Under the pieces are notes generated by a model. It was not told the origin of the DNA. It worked only from the letters and a program-made list of their open reading frames with translations, and ran no database searches. A DNA stretch of 64,000 nt from assembly GCA_030673845.1 (NCBI GenBank), contig JAUTCQ010000011.1:1-64000 (forward strand). The letters are read 5' to 3'. This DNA comes from Verrucomicrobiota bacterium JB022 (GTDB lineage: Bacteria > Verrucomicrobiota > Verrucomicrobiia > Opitutales > Oceanipulchritudinaceae). This document shows positions 7,928 through 17,325 of this stretch, one piece after another (positions within the stretch are counted from its first letter, which is position 1; the number at the start of each line of letters is the position of its first letter). The position numbers were made by a program, and so were the translations under genes.

Positions 7928-9757
7928 ATGATTTCCGTTGCTGATTACGCCGTTATCGCCCTGTACCTCCTGTTCATCGTGAGTGCGGGCGTCATCTTCC
8001 GTAAATTCCTGACCAACACGAGCGACTACTTCCGCGGAGGGGGGAAGATGTTCTGGTGGATGGCGGGCAGCTCGGCCTTCATGACGCAATTCAGCGCGTG
8101 GACGTTTATCGGGGCGGCTGGCAAGGCTTATACCGACGGGCTGATCATCCTCACTGTCTTTATCGCCAATGCGGTGGGGTTTTTCCTCAACTACCTGCTG
8201 ATTGCCCCGATGCTGCGACAGGCGCGGGTGATTACGGCCATCCAGGCCATTCGGCGGAGGCTGGGGCCGGGCAACGAGCAGTTTTACACTTGGTCTCAAA
8301 TCCCGGTCGGGCTGATCTACGCTGCGATCTGGCTCAACGCCGTTTCGAAATTTTTCGCCCAGGCGTTCCCGGGCTTCGAGCTGACATCGACCATCGTCGG
8401 TGTGGGGGTGGTGGTGATGGTCATCTCGGTCGTGGGCGGGGCTTGGGCGGTCTCGGCGACGGACTTTATCCAACTGACCCTCCTCATGCTGATCACGGTG
8501 GTGATGTCCGCCTTTGCGCTGTCAGCGGTCGGGGGGCCGGTAACGCTTTTCCAGAGCCTGCCCCAGGAGTCGATGCTGGGCACTGGTGTCACCTTTGAGC
8601 CTCTGGTCGTGTTCTGGATGATGATGGTGCTGGTCAAGCAGATCGTCTCGACCAACTCCATCACCAACGCGAATCGTTACCTCAATGCGCGCGACTCCGG
8701 CCATGCGCGAGGGGCGGCCCTGCTGGCCTGCATCTTGTTCCTGGGCGGCTCGGTAATCTGGTTTATCCCACCATTGGCGGCATCGGTCCTGTATCCCGAT
8801 TTGAGTGCGTATGTGTCGGCCGAGATCGCCGTACCCAGTGAGCTGGCCTATGTGGTGGCGGCGCAGCAATTACTGCCGTCGGGCATGCTCGGTCTTTTGA
8901 TCGTGGGCATGTTTGCTGCCACCATGTCGTCGATGGACAGCGGGTTGAACAAAAACGCCGGGTTCTTCGTGCTCAATTTCTACAAGCCGGTCTTGCGCAA
9001 GGCCGCGTCGGAGAAGGAGCTGTTTTACGCGAGTATCCTGACGACCATTTTCATGGGGTGCGCGGTGATTGGGCTGGCCTTGTATATCGAGTATCTGGCT
9101 GCGCAAAACGAGGGGCTTGGCCTTTTCGAGATCATGCTCAACTTTGGGGCCATGGTGGCGGTGCCGGTGGCGGTGCCGGCGATCCTCTGCCTGTTCATCC
9201 GGCGCGTGCCCGATTGGGCGGGCTGGAGCACGGCCTTGATCGGCTTGCTCAACGCCTATCTGATCACGGGCATTGGCTTTGGGAACCTCGGCCAGGCGGG
9301 CGCATGGCTCGATTCCCAGTGGTTCGAGGGGCTGCTGGGCCTGGACTTGAGCCCGCGGGAGGAGCAGGACTACCTCTACTCCATGCTCGTCTTCCTGAAT
9401 GTGGGGCTGGCGGTGGCCTGGTTCTTCTTCACCAAGCTCTTTTACCGGGGCCTCAAGCCGACCCGGGAACGAGAGGTGCAGGATTTCTTTGACGATCTTC
9501 ACCGCCCGGTGGAAGCCGATGAAATGACTTCGGAGTTGGACGCTCCGCAGAATCGCATCATCGGCTGGATGGCGACGGCCTTTGGCGGCTTCATGCTGCT
9601 GCTGGCGGTCGCCATCCCGAATTCCCTCTCGGGCCGCGCGGCTTTCCTCTTTTGCGCCGGCGTGCTGCTCTTGATCGGGTTCCTCCTGCTACGGGCTGCA
9701 CGGCGCGCCCAGGCGAGGCTGGACGCGGCTCTCAGGCAGCCCACGGCGAAAGCCTAA
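7928..9757 (+). CDS. Sodium:solute symporter (SSS family)
   Basis: A polytopic inner-membrane protein of 609 residues with about 14 hydrophobic segments, consistent with sodium-coupled uptake of a sugar or uronate. The N-terminus (ISVADYAVIALYLLFIVSAG) and the SDYFRGGGKMFWWMAGSS segment near residue 36 are typical of SSS members, as is the GLLIVGMFAATMSSMDSGLN segment near residue 325, which carries the conserved Ser/Asp-rich sodium-site helix. A loop near residues 520-545 is charged, with two further helices after it. The substrate cannot be read from sequence; the neighbouring uxuA and SDR genes suggest a uronate or aldonate. Its stop codon overlaps the convergent SDR stop codon by two bases of shared sequence (9754-9757). 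Confidence 0.9.
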   Translation: MISVADYAVIALYLLFIVSAGVIFRKFLTNTSDYFRGGGKMFWWMAGSSAFMTQFSAWTFIGAAGKAYTDGLIILTVFIANAVGFFLNYLLIAPMLRQARVITAIQAIRRRLGPGNEQFYTWSQIPVGLIYAAIWLNAVSKFFAQAFPGFELTSTIVGVGVVVMVISVVGGAWAVSATDFIQLTLLMLITVVMSAFALSAVGGPVTLFQSLPQESMLGTGVTFEPLVVFWMMMVLVKQIVSTNSITNANRYLNARDSGHARGAALLACILFLGGSVIWFIPPLAASVLYPDLSAYVSAEIAVPSELAYVVAAQQLLPSGMLGLLIVGMFAATMSSMDSGLNKNAGFFVLNFYKPVLRKAASEKELFYASILTTIFMGCAVIGLALYIEYLAAQNEGLGLFEIMLNFGAMVAVPVAVPAILCLFIRRVPDWAGWSTALIGLLNAYLITGIGFGNLGQAGAWLDSQWFEGLLGLDLSPREEQDYLYSMLVFLNVGLAVAWFFFTKLFYRGLKPTREREVQDFFDDLHRPVEADEMTSELDAPQNRIIGWMATAFGGFMLLLAVAIPNSLSGRAAFLFCAGVLLLIGFLLLRAARRAQARLDAALRQPTAKA

Positions 9758-10521
9758 AACCCGACGCTCACCCCGCCGTCGACGGGCAGGATGACGCCGG
9801 TGACAAAGGCGGCGGCGGGGGACGCGAGGTAGACGGCCGCCCAGCCGATGTCTTCGGGTTGGCCGAGCTTGTTCATCGGGGTACGACCCAGGATCTTGGC
9901 TTTGCGGGCGGGGTCGCCATCGAGGGCTTTGCGGGACATCTCGGTCTCGATCCAGCCGGGGGCGATGGCGTTGACGCGCACGCCGTCGGGCGAAAGCTCG
10001 GTCGCAAGGCCTTTGACCACACCGACGTAGGCCGATTTGGCGGCGGTGTAGGCAATCACCTTCGGGATGCCGAAGAGCGAGGCCATCGAGGCGGTGAAGA
10101 GCACGGAGCCCTCCCCTCGCGCGGCCATGCGGGGAGCGAAGGCGCAGGTGAGGGCATGGGCGCCGAGCAGGTGGGTATCGAGCACGCGCTGGAACTCGGC
10201 CACACTCGTCTCCATCGCGGGCTTTTTCAGATGAATGCCGGCGTTGTTGACGAGGCAGGAGACGGGCCCGTATTCGGCTTCCAGGCGCTCGGCGAGAGCC
10301 GGGGCGGCGTCAAAATCCGTCACGTCGTAGCAGGCGTAGGCGGCACGCTCGCCCATCGTGGCAACGGCGTTTTGCAGCTCGGCCTCGCGGCGCCCCAGCA
10401 GGATGACGTGGGCGCCCGCCGCGTGGAGGGCCTGCGCGATAGCGAGGCCGATGCCGGTGCCACCGCCGGTGATGACGGCGCGTTGGCCGACAAGCGAGAA
10501 TGCTTCGGAAAAGGTCTTCAT
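9754..10521 (-). CDS. SDR-family oxidoreductase, probable D-mannonate oxidoreductase (fructuronate reductase)
   Basis: A classical short-chain dehydrogenase of 255 residues. Visible: the nucleotide-binding motif TGGGTGIG (residues 18-25), NNAG (92-95), catalytic Ser145, Tyr158 and Lys162 in AYTAAK, and the C-terminal FVTGVILPVDGG typical of the family. It starts six bases after the uxuA stop, so the two are almost certainly co-transcribed. SDR-type D-mannonate oxidoreductases adjacent to uxuA are known (the Bacillus YjmF/UxuB type), which makes fructuronate-to-mannonate reduction the best guess. A different sugar-acid or 2-deoxygluconate-type specificity is possible, since SDR sequence does not fix substrate. 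Confidence 0.9.
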   Translation of the reverse strand: MKTFSEAFSLVGQRAVITGGGTGIGLAIAQALHAAGAHVILLGRREAELQNAVATMGERAAYACYDVTDFDAAPALAERLEAEYGPVSCLVNNAGIHLKKPAMETSVAEFQRVLDTHLLGAHALTCAFAPRMAARGEGSVLFTASMASLFGIPKVIAYTAAKSAYVGVVKGLATELSPDGVRVNAIAPGWIETEMSRKALDGDPARKAKILGRTPMNKLGQPEDIGWAAVYLASPAAAFVTGVILPVDGGVSVGF

Positions 10522-10527
10522 GGGTGT

Positions 10528-11613
10528 TTACTTGCCTTGCTTGATACCCAGGGTGCCCATCACGCCCTTCATGTAGCCGAGCGCGTAGGCCATACCGGCG
10601 TGCCAGGGGGCGGCGCAGGCCATTTGGGGGCAATGATCGGGAATGAGCACTCCTTGGAATCCGTTGGCGTGCAGGATCTGAATCACGCGCACCATATCGA
10701 CATCGCCGTCGTCGACAAAGCTTTCCTTGTAGGTCGGCACCTTGCCCACCACGTTGCGGAAGTGCACGTAGCCGAGACGGTTGAGGCGGCTGAATTGGTC
10801 GACCACCTCGTAGATGTCGCCCTCCGTCATTTCGGCGAGCGAGCCGATGCAAAACTCCAGCTGGTTGGCGCGACTGGGCTCGAGGTCGATCATCTTCTGG
10901 TAAAGGTGGGGCTGGTAGACAAGGCGCGGCTGGCCCCGGACGGTCGGCATGGGTGGGTCGTCGGGGTGCGCAGCGAGGGTCACGCCCGCCTCTTCGGCCA
11001 CGGGTGCCAGCTCGCGGATGAAGCGGGTGTAGCGATCCCATAACTGCTCGGGCGTGATAGAAGGTTCGATTTCGTCGCCCTTGGTGCTGGGGTCGTAGAC
11101 CATATTCCAGACCATGCCTTTTGTCATCGGCTGGTCATAAGGGCCTTCCATGCCGACGGAAGGGGCCTCGCCGCGCGCGTAGGTGCCGACAGTGCGGCCC
11201 GCCACGCCTGCAATCGAGAAGTTGTAACCCATCACGGGAATACCAACCTGCCCCATGCGGCGAATGATCGTCTTGAGGCCCTCCATCTGGGCGTCGCGCT
11301 TCGGCCCGTCGAGCAACACGTCGTGCCAGTGGGCGGGGTCGAAGTTCTCGATTGCCTCCAGCTTCAGCCCGGCTTCTTCGACCGAGCGGCGCAGCGCCAC
11401 GAGCTCTTCGAGCGTCCAGAGCTGATCGGGATCGCCCGCCAGCCCCCAGCCCCGGTCCGTGCCGGTCGGCTGGTCGTCCGTGCCGTGAGCGGTTGCGCCG
11501 CCCCGGAAGTAGTCGACGAGGTGGGCGACGATGTGCGTCGCGCCCGCCTGCTTGGCAAAGCGGAAATTCTCCGGCGTGAGCATGTGCCGGTAAAGTCCAA
11601 GTCCGAGTTTCAT
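10528..11613 (-). CDS. uxuA: Mannonate dehydratase
   Basis: Converts D-mannonate to 2-keto-3-deoxy-D-gluconate in the glucuronate pathway. The 361-residue protein has UxuA-family landmarks: QAGATHIVAHL near residue 20, PVMGYNFSIAGVAGRT in the middle, AAHPDDPPMPTVRGQPR, the HFRNVVGK segment and a late IPDHCPQM that supplies a metal-site His. The start is placed at the ATG at 11613 (MKLGLGLYRHML), because the frame upstream to 11667 has no family similarity and crosses a hairpin. The leader CTTTTCCACCTACCC is pyrimidine-rich. No glucuronate isomerase (uxaC) is found in the window, so that step must be encoded elsewhere. Confidence 0.94.
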   Translation of the reverse strand: MKLGLGLYRHMLTPENFRFAKQAGATHIVAHLVDYFRGGATAHGTDDQPTGTDRGWGLAGDPDQLWTLEELVALRRSVEEAGLKLEAIENFDPAHWHDVLLDGPKRDAQMEGLKTIIRRMGQVGIPVMGYNFSIAGVAGRTVGTYARGEAPSVGMEGPYDQPMTKGMVWNMVYDPSTKGDEIEPSITPEQLWDRYTRFIRELAPVAEEAGVTLAAHPDDPPMPTVRGQPRLVYQPHLYQKMIDLEPSRANQLEFCIGSLAEMTEGDIYEVVDQFSRLNRLGYVHFRNVVGKVPTYKESFVDDGDVDMVRVIQILHANGFQGVLIPDHCPQMACAAPWHAGMAYALGYMKGVMGTLGIKQGK

Positions 11614-11634
11614 GGGTAGGTGGAAAAGGCAAAG

Positions 11635-11665
11635 GGCCGGCCCCACTACAAGAGCAGGACCGGCC
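11635..11665 (-). terminator. Possible intra-operon hairpin/attenuator between GH115 and uxuA
   Basis: On the minus strand, GGCCGGTCC pairs with GGGCCGGCC (one G-U pair) across a 13-base loop, followed by CTTTGCCTTTTCC, which is only weakly T-rich. It lies between the GH115 stop and the uxuA start. It could be a partial terminator or an RNA-stability element that sets different levels for secreted and cytoplasmic enzymes. Confidence 0.4.
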
Positions 11666-11686
11666 AAAAGAGGTTGGCAGTTATTT

Positions 11687-14593
11687 TTAAGGAACGCGAG
11701 GGCTGGCTGGTGCGCCGAGGTAGCTGGGTTGCAGGCCGCCGAGGTCGAGCTGGAGGTGTTGCAACACGGGCCCAGGGTCGATCATCCAGACCTTGAGCGT
11801 GTGCTTGCCCGTGCGGTCGAAATTCAGGGGCAGGCGGATCTGCAAGAGGTTGTGCGCCACGGCTTCCTCCCAGCGCTTGTCGGTCTGCGACAGTCCGAGG
11901 CCGTGCACCTGCGGCTCCTGCCCGTCGACCGACACCGCAAAGCGTATGCCGGGCTCCGACTGGAAGTCGAAGGTGGGCGAAAACGACAGGATCAACTCCG
12001 CCTCGCCCATGCTTTCGAGGTAGAAATCGTATTCGAGGCGCGGCGACTGGCCATCGATCGGCTCAACCGGCTCCGCCAGCACCGGGAAGGGCGTGACGCC
12101 GTCGTGCGCGTTGCCGAAGTCTTCCAGCACGCGCCAGGCGAGATCGCCCGCCGGGAGATTGCGGCTGAAGCCAGAGGCGGGCATCGAGACGTAGCCGTTG
12201 GTTTCGACAAAGCCGGAGAAGCCGCGGAAGTGGTCGGGCGCGTATTTGCGCAGCGGCAGCGTCACCATGACCGTTCGCTCGTGCGGGCCGCTGATCTCGA
12301 TCTGTGCCTCGGAATCACCCACCGGCACGCGCGTCCAGTCGACAGACACCTCCAAACGCTCGGTCAGCGACACCTTGCCGCTGGAGCCGCTTACCTTTAC
12401 CCACGGCTGGGAGGTCTTCACGGTGTAATCGAAGGGGTCCTGACTGCGGTTGAAGACCTCGATCCAGCGCGACTCGCCACCTTGCAGCGAGGTCAGTACA
12501 GGCAGGCGCGAGGGGCCCTGAAAAATGTCGTGCGTGGGCCATGAGCCGTAGCGGCCTTCGAGTGCGACGGCCATCTCCGAGCCCTTGGGCGCGTGCATCC
12601 ACGTGACTGCGGGCATGAACTCGCGCTCGGGCTGCTGCCAGATGGTGTAGCCGAGGTTGTTCTGGTCCATGAAGTGCGACCATTTGCCGTCGGCGAGGTC
12701 TTCGTTGTAGGCGAGGGCCAGCTCGGCATCCTGCGCGAAGAGCTCACGGGCGCGGTCGGCCATGGCGTTGGTCGCAGTGCGGCCCTGCGGAGCGTAGACG
12801 CGGTTCCACGCCGCCGACAGATACAGCTCGTTCACAACGGCCGAAGCTTTGACCGGATAGTCCACGAGCTGGAAGTAAGCATCCTGATACGCCGCCGGTA
12901 AATCCGCCGAAACTCTGTCTGTCAACTCGACCAGCTCCTGCCACTCCGCCAGCACGCGCTCGGCCTCGCGGTAGGCCACGGGGTTGTAGACTTCGGGTGA
13001 AAGCAGCTCCGGCTTGCGGCGGGAATTGAGGTGCGAATAGCCGCGCATCAGCTGAGCGATGTCCTCAGCCTGTTCGGGTCCAAATTCGCGGGTGGCCCAG
13101 CGCTCGGAATACTCAGTCAGGCGCTCGTAGGGCCACTTGGCCGGATCCCATGCGTAGGTCAGGAAAAACTCGATTGGGTACTCCATCGGCTTGAGGTCGC
13201 CGACGTTTACGATCCAGATCTTGTTGGCGTCATACTGCCAGGCGAGGTGCATCTGCTCCCACACCCGCGGGAGATGCGCGGAGTTGATCCACTTGTAGGA
13301 GCGCGGATCGCCCACGTAATCGAAGTGATAATACACCCCTGCTCCGCCGGAGCGGGTGCGCTCTTCCGGGCGCGGCAGGCGGCGGATGTTGCCCCAGTTG
13401 TCGTCGCACCAAAGCAGCGTCACGTCGTCGGGCACGCGCATCCCGTGCTCGTAGTAAGACTGCACCTCCTTGTAGAGCGCCCAGACTTGCGGCACGTCCT
13501 CCAGCGGGCGGCCAAAGGCCTCGGCGATCATCGCACGCTGGTCGTCCACGATGCGCTCCAGCAGGGCCACGTTGGTTTCTTCCGACATGGCTTCGTCGCC
13601 GTCGCCGCGCATGCCCAGCGTGATGATGTTGGGATGGTCGCGGTTGCGTTCCAGCGCGCCTTGCCAGAACTCGCGCAAGGTTTCCTCGTTGGTCGAGTAA
13701 TCCCAACGGCCTTCACCGTATTTGCGCCATTCCTTGTGGGCGCGCATCATCGGCTCGTGGTGCGAGGTGCCCATCACGATGCCGTATTCAGCCGCCAGCT
13801 CGGCATTGAGCGGGTCGTCGTCGTTGAAGGCGGCGTCCCACATGGCGGGCCAGAGGTAGTTGGCCTTGAGCCGCAGCAGCAGCTCGAAGACGTGCTCGTA
13901 AAACTGGTGGTTATAGCCGCCAAACTTCTCGTTGACCCAGCCCGTCAGCGCCGGGGCCTCGTCGTTGAGGAAGATGCCACGGTATTGCACCGTGGGGCCG
14001 TCGTCGACGTGGCGCCGCCCTTGGGGCCAGTAGAGCGCGTCGTGTTGATCCACCGGCACGTCGGCCCACCAATACCAAGGCGAGACGCCAATGTGTTCCG
14101 ACAGCGTATAGGTGCCGTAAATGGCGCCCCGCAGGTCGCTGCCGACGACGACCAGCGCCTGCTCCACGCCGGGCCATGGCTTTTCGACCACCTCGATCTG
14201 GAACGCCTCCCATTTGCCGTCGATGGCGGAGAGGTCCAGCTTGCCCGCCTGCACCAGTTGATCGAGCAAGGGGCTCTCGCCCGCCGTCGCGAGCAAGACA
14301 ACCTGCTTGGGCAGGCGATTTGTGGCTTCGGCGACCGTGTATTCCTTGCCGGTCACCGCCTGCAGGTCGCCCGCGAGATCGTTGCCCGCCCGCTTCAGAC
14401 CGGCGGGCGCAGAGGCTTCGACCACGAGCGTCGGCGGCGTCTGCCGGGCGGCGAACAGCGGGAAGGCACCCTTTTTCTGAGGCGCGGCAAACTCGACCAA
14501 CTGGAAGTCGTCGAGCGCGGCGAGGGGCGAAGCACCGGCCAGGCAGAGGCTGCCGAGCAGGGCAAGGCGCGCGAGTCGGGAAGTCAGAGGCAT
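11687..14593 (-). CDS. Secreted GH115 family xylan alpha-glucuronidase
   Basis: A 968-residue protein with an N-terminal signal peptide (hydrophobic LALLGSLCLAGA core, cut near residue 25). GH115 enzymes remove (4-O-methyl-)glucuronic acid from xylan, including from internal residues. The family is recognised by strongly conserved blocks in the first half: YRGIFLNDEAPALTGW near residue 205, NHQFYEHVFELLLRLKANYLW, WDAAFNDDDPLN, GIVMGTSHHEPMMRAHKEW and ITLGMRGDGDEAM. The second half carries the helical domain and a C-terminal beta-sandwich. It starts three bases after the GH35 stop and precedes uxuA, which would process the released glucuronate after isomerisation and reduction. The context supports glucuronoxylan as the substrate. 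Confidence 0.93.
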   Translation of the reverse strand: MPLTSRLARLALLGSLCLAGASPLAALDDFQLVEFAAPQKKGAFPLFAARQTPPTLVVEASAPAGLKRAGNDLAGDLQAVTGKEYTVAEATNRLPKQVVLLATAGESPLLDQLVQAGKLDLSAIDGKWEAFQIEVVEKPWPGVEQALVVVGSDLRGAIYGTYTLSEHIGVSPWYWWADVPVDQHDALYWPQGRRHVDDGPTVQYRGIFLNDEAPALTGWVNEKFGGYNHQFYEHVFELLLRLKANYLWPAMWDAAFNDDDPLNAELAAEYGIVMGTSHHEPMMRAHKEWRKYGEGRWDYSTNEETLREFWQGALERNRDHPNIITLGMRGDGDEAMSEETNVALLERIVDDQRAMIAEAFGRPLEDVPQVWALYKEVQSYYEHGMRVPDDVTLLWCDDNWGNIRRLPRPEERTRSGGAGVYYHFDYVGDPRSYKWINSAHLPRVWEQMHLAWQYDANKIWIVNVGDLKPMEYPIEFFLTYAWDPAKWPYERLTEYSERWATREFGPEQAEDIAQLMRGYSHLNSRRKPELLSPEVYNPVAYREAERVLAEWQELVELTDRVSADLPAAYQDAYFQLVDYPVKASAVVNELYLSAAWNRVYAPQGRTATNAMADRARELFAQDAELALAYNEDLADGKWSHFMDQNNLGYTIWQQPEREFMPAVTWMHAPKGSEMAVALEGRYGSWPTHDIFQGPSRLPVLTSLQGGESRWIEVFNRSQDPFDYTVKTSQPWVKVSGSSGKVSLTERLEVSVDWTRVPVGDSEAQIEISGPHERTVMVTLPLRKYAPDHFRGFSGFVETNGYVSMPASGFSRNLPAGDLAWRVLEDFGNAHDGVTPFPVLAEPVEPIDGQSPRLEYDFYLESMGEAELILSFSPTFDFQSEPGIRFAVSVDGQEPQVHGLGLSQTDKRWEEAVAHNLLQIRLPLNFDRTGKHTLKVWMIDPGPVLQHLQLDLGGLQPSYLGAPASPRVP

Positions 14594-14595
14594 GG

Positions 14596-16236
14596 CTAGT
14601 AGCGGTAGAGCTTGATGCGTTGGATGGTGAAGCGACCCGGCTCAAGGCGCAGGTGGCGGCCCTGGTGCGTCTGGTCGCCGTTGAGCAAGCGGATGCGCTG
14701 CCACTCGCCGTTTTCGTAGCGGCCTTCCTCACATTGGAGGATCCCCACCTGCGTAGTCGGGTCGAGATCGTCGAAAGTCACGACCACGCCGATGCCCGCG
14801 AAGAGAAACTCGTCGGGCCCGAGCTGCAGCATGAGACCGCCGGCAGGGTAAGTCGCGGCACCGTAGCCACCCGTGTTGTCGTGCACGATCACGCCGTCCG
14901 CCGGACCGGGGAGGGTCGAACGCTCGAAGGAGGCGTTGAACACATAGCCGCCGAGCCGGATTTCCTGCGGCTTGGTGTTGGTGGGGGCTTCCTTCAGTAG
15001 GCCGCGCGATTGCGAAGGCTCGGTCTTGGCCAGCAGGGGTGTGAGCTGACGCACGATGTCGTAACTGTCGCGCAAGGCCCGTTCGACCTGGCCGTCGACC
15101 GATTCGATGCCGAAGGGGCAGAAGGCCATCGCCTGGTGCTCGCCAAAGGCGTAGAGGCCGTTGACAGAGGCGTCGATGGTGCGCAGCGCTTCAGGCACAA
15201 ATAGCGGGTTCCCGAGACGGCGGTAGGCGCGGGTCCATTCGACGAAGTTGGGGAAATAGATGTCGGGCGAAAAGAAGTCGATCGACGGTGCCCCCAGCTC
15301 CCACAGCTCGATCAGATGCGGTAGCGGCCCGGCGCTCGGATACTGGCCGGGCTGGTAGCCGGCCCGGATGAGCGCGGCGTTGACGAACATCGGCAGCGGA
15401 TAGATGTCCTTGCCCGCCTTGGTCACGTGCTCCACATATTTCGCGAAGTAGTAGGCCATGAAGAACTCTTCGGTCTCGGCGTTGGCGCCAAAGACTTGCG
15501 CCCAGGAACCGGTGGTGAGCGAGCCCTGCTCTCGCCACGCGACGGCGACGCGACCGTCGGCCAGCTCCGGACGGTTTTGCAACATTGCGATCACCTCCGC
15601 CGGCACGTTGGCGGTATAGGCGCGGTTGGCGGCCTCGCTGTAGTCGCGGGCGGAGGGGATCATGCCGATCTCGTTCTCCACCTGCACGGTGATCACGGTG
15701 TGGTGCTGGCCGTCGAAGCTCTTCAGCTCGCGCATCAGGGCCGCGAAGGCCTTCGCATCGGTCCGCCAGTTCTCTTCATAGAAGGGCGATACGATCTCCT
15801 GCCGGATGCCGTTTTCGTCCAGCGCGCGGGGGAAGCGCTCGACGTCGGTCTTTACCCACGCGGGGGCGTAGCACGACATGCTGTTCTTCCACGAGGCAAA
15901 CCAGAGCAGGCCGAGGCGGATGTCGCGCGCGCGGGCTTCTTCAATCACCTTGCGCAGGTCGGAGAAGTCGTAACGGCCCTCCTCCGGCTCCACCATGTCC
16001 CAATAAACGGGCACGAGCAGGAAGTTGACGTGCATGCCCTCCAGCTTGTCCCAATATTGGGCCAGATAGCCGGATTCGCCGGTGGAGTTGCCCAGCTCGC
16101 CGCCGCGGGCGATAAAAGGCTGGCCATCGACGATAAGACGGACGGCCCCAGCGCGCGTTTCGAGGCGGGGCAATTCGGCGCGCAGCACGGCGACGAACGG
16201 GAGGAGGAGGATCAGGTAACGGAGGATTAATCGCAT
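14596..16236 (-). CDS. Secreted GH35 glycoside hydrolase (beta-galactosidase-like, DUF5597-type C-terminus)
   Basis: A 546-residue secreted protein (signal peptide MRLILRYLILLLPFVAVLRA). It matches the short GH35 branch that includes Cellvibrio Bgl35A: GGELGNSTGES near residue 45, LLVPVYWDMVEPEEG, the very characteristic WKNSMSCYAPAWVKTD, and TVQVENEIGM, where Glu189 is the probable acid/base. Glu349 in FVPEAL is the probable nucleophile. The C-terminal 150 residues form a beta-rich domain. The likely activity is removal of terminal beta-galactosyl units from a hemicellulose; arabinoxylan or glucuronoxylan side chains would fit the neighbours GH115 and GH3, but the exact substrate is inferred only. 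It probably shares a transcript with GH115. Confidence 0.9.
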   Translation of the reverse strand: MRLILRYLILLLPFVAVLRAELPRLETRAGAVRLIVDGQPFIARGGELGNSTGESGYLAQYWDKLEGMHVNFLLVPVYWDMVEPEEGRYDFSDLRKVIEEARARDIRLGLLWFASWKNSMSCYAPAWVKTDVERFPRALDENGIRQEIVSPFYEENWRTDAKAFAALMRELKSFDGQHHTVITVQVENEIGMIPSARDYSEAANRAYTANVPAEVIAMLQNRPELADGRVAVAWREQGSLTTGSWAQVFGANAETEEFFMAYYFAKYVEHVTKAGKDIYPLPMFVNAALIRAGYQPGQYPSAGPLPHLIELWELGAPSIDFFSPDIYFPNFVEWTRAYRRLGNPLFVPEALRTIDASVNGLYAFGEHQAMAFCPFGIESVDGQVERALRDSYDIVRQLTPLLAKTEPSQSRGLLKEAPTNTKPQEIRLGGYVFNASFERSTLPGPADGVIVHDNTGGYGAATYPAGGLMLQLGPDEFLFAGIGVVVTFDDLDPTTQVGILQCEEGRYENGEWQRIRLLNGDQTHQGRHLRLEPGRFTIQRIKLYRY

Positions 16237-16287
16237 CGTTCGGGGGTTCTGGGACTACACTGGGAGAGGCGGTAACTTCTATTCTAT

Positions 16288-17325
16288 TCAGGACGGCAAC
16301 TCGATCTGGACTTTGACGCTTTCGGGTCGCATGGCACAGGCATAATCGAAGGCGTCGATCGAGTCGGCAAAGGCATAGGTGTCGGTGATGAGCGGGCGCA
16401 CGTCGATACGGCGGCTGGCCAGGAGCGCGAGGGCGCGCGGGAAGACGTGAGCGTAGCGGAAAATGGACTCAATCCGCAGCTCCTTCACCTGCGCGGCCAC
16501 AATATCGAACGGCACCGGCGCGCCCGGCATGCCGATCAGGACCACCCGGCCACCCGGGGCCGCCACATCGAGGGCTTGCGCCACCGTGCGGGGGTGGCCG
16601 ACGGCGTCGAACACGACATCCGCGCCCCACCCTTCCGTTGCGTCGCGCACCAGTTGGGTCAGGTCGTCACGCGCGGGGTTGACGGGCGTGATCGGGCCGA
16701 GGGACGCGGCGAGGGTCAGCTTGGCCTCCTGCAGATCGGTGATAAACAAACGACTGCACCCGCCGGCGAGGGCCGACAAGGCGGTGAGGATGCCGATGGG
16801 CCCCGCGCCAAGCACAACACCGACGTCACCCGGCTGAATGTGTGCCTTGTTGACCGCATGGATCCCCACCGCCAAGGGTTCCACCATCGCCCCTTCACCG
16901 AAGCTGAGGTGGTCAGCCATCTTGAAGGTAAACGCTGCTGGATGGACTACGGTGGGCCGCAAACAGCCGTGCACGGGCGGGGTCGCCCAGAAGCGCACGT
17001 CAGGATCTAAATTGTACATCCCCAGCCGGGTGGCCTTGCCCTGCGGGTTGGGGATTCCCGGCTCCATGCACACACGGTCCCCTGGCTGGAGGTGCGTGAC
17101 TTCCGCGCCGACCTCGTCGACGATACCGGCGGCCTCGTGCCCGAGCACCATCGGCTCGCGCACCACAAAGGGCCCGATGGCCCCGTGTTGGTAGTAATGC
17201 ACATCGCTGCCGCAGACGCCGACCGTCCGGATGCGCACGCGGACATCGTGCGGGCCGAGCCGCTCCGGGATCTCGATCTCCCGGAGGCTCAATTGACGGG
17301 CCTGCTCAAGAACGAGCGCCTGCAT
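16288..17325 (-). CDS. Zinc-dependent polyol dehydrogenase (xylitol/sorbitol dehydrogenase type)
   Basis: A medium-chain dehydrogenase of 345 residues. Cys38 ([13 protein letters not shown]), His63-Glu64 (LGHEAAG) and the later EPLAVG glutamate form the catalytic zinc site, and the [12 protein letters not shown] segment binds NAD. The structural-zinc cysteines of many relatives are missing: the corresponding loop reads [15 protein letters not shown], as in the animal sorbitol dehydrogenase type. The start at 17325 is chosen because [20 protein letters not shown] is a typical N-terminus; it lies inside the end of the GH3 gene (20-base overlap), suggesting coupling. Oxidation of xylitol or L-arabinitol would fit a xylan context. 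A longer open frame upstream has no family similarity. Confidence 0.88.
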   Translation of the reverse strand: MQALVLEQARQLSLREIEIPERLGPHDVRVRIRTVGVCGSDVHYYQHGAIGPFVVREPMVLGHEAAGIVDEVGAEVTHLQPGDRVCMEPGIPNPQGKATRLGMYNLDPDVRFWATPPVHGCLRPTVVHPAAFTFKMADHLSFGEGAMVEPLAVGIHAVNKAHIQPGDVGVVLGAGPIGILTALSALAGGCSRLFITDLQEAKLTLAASLGPITPVNPARDDLTQLVRDATEGWGADVVFDAVGHPRTVAQALDVAAPGGRVVLIGMPGAPVPFDIVAAQVKELRIESIFRYAHVFPRALALLASRRIDVRPLITDTYAFADSIDAFDYACAMRPESVKVQIELPS

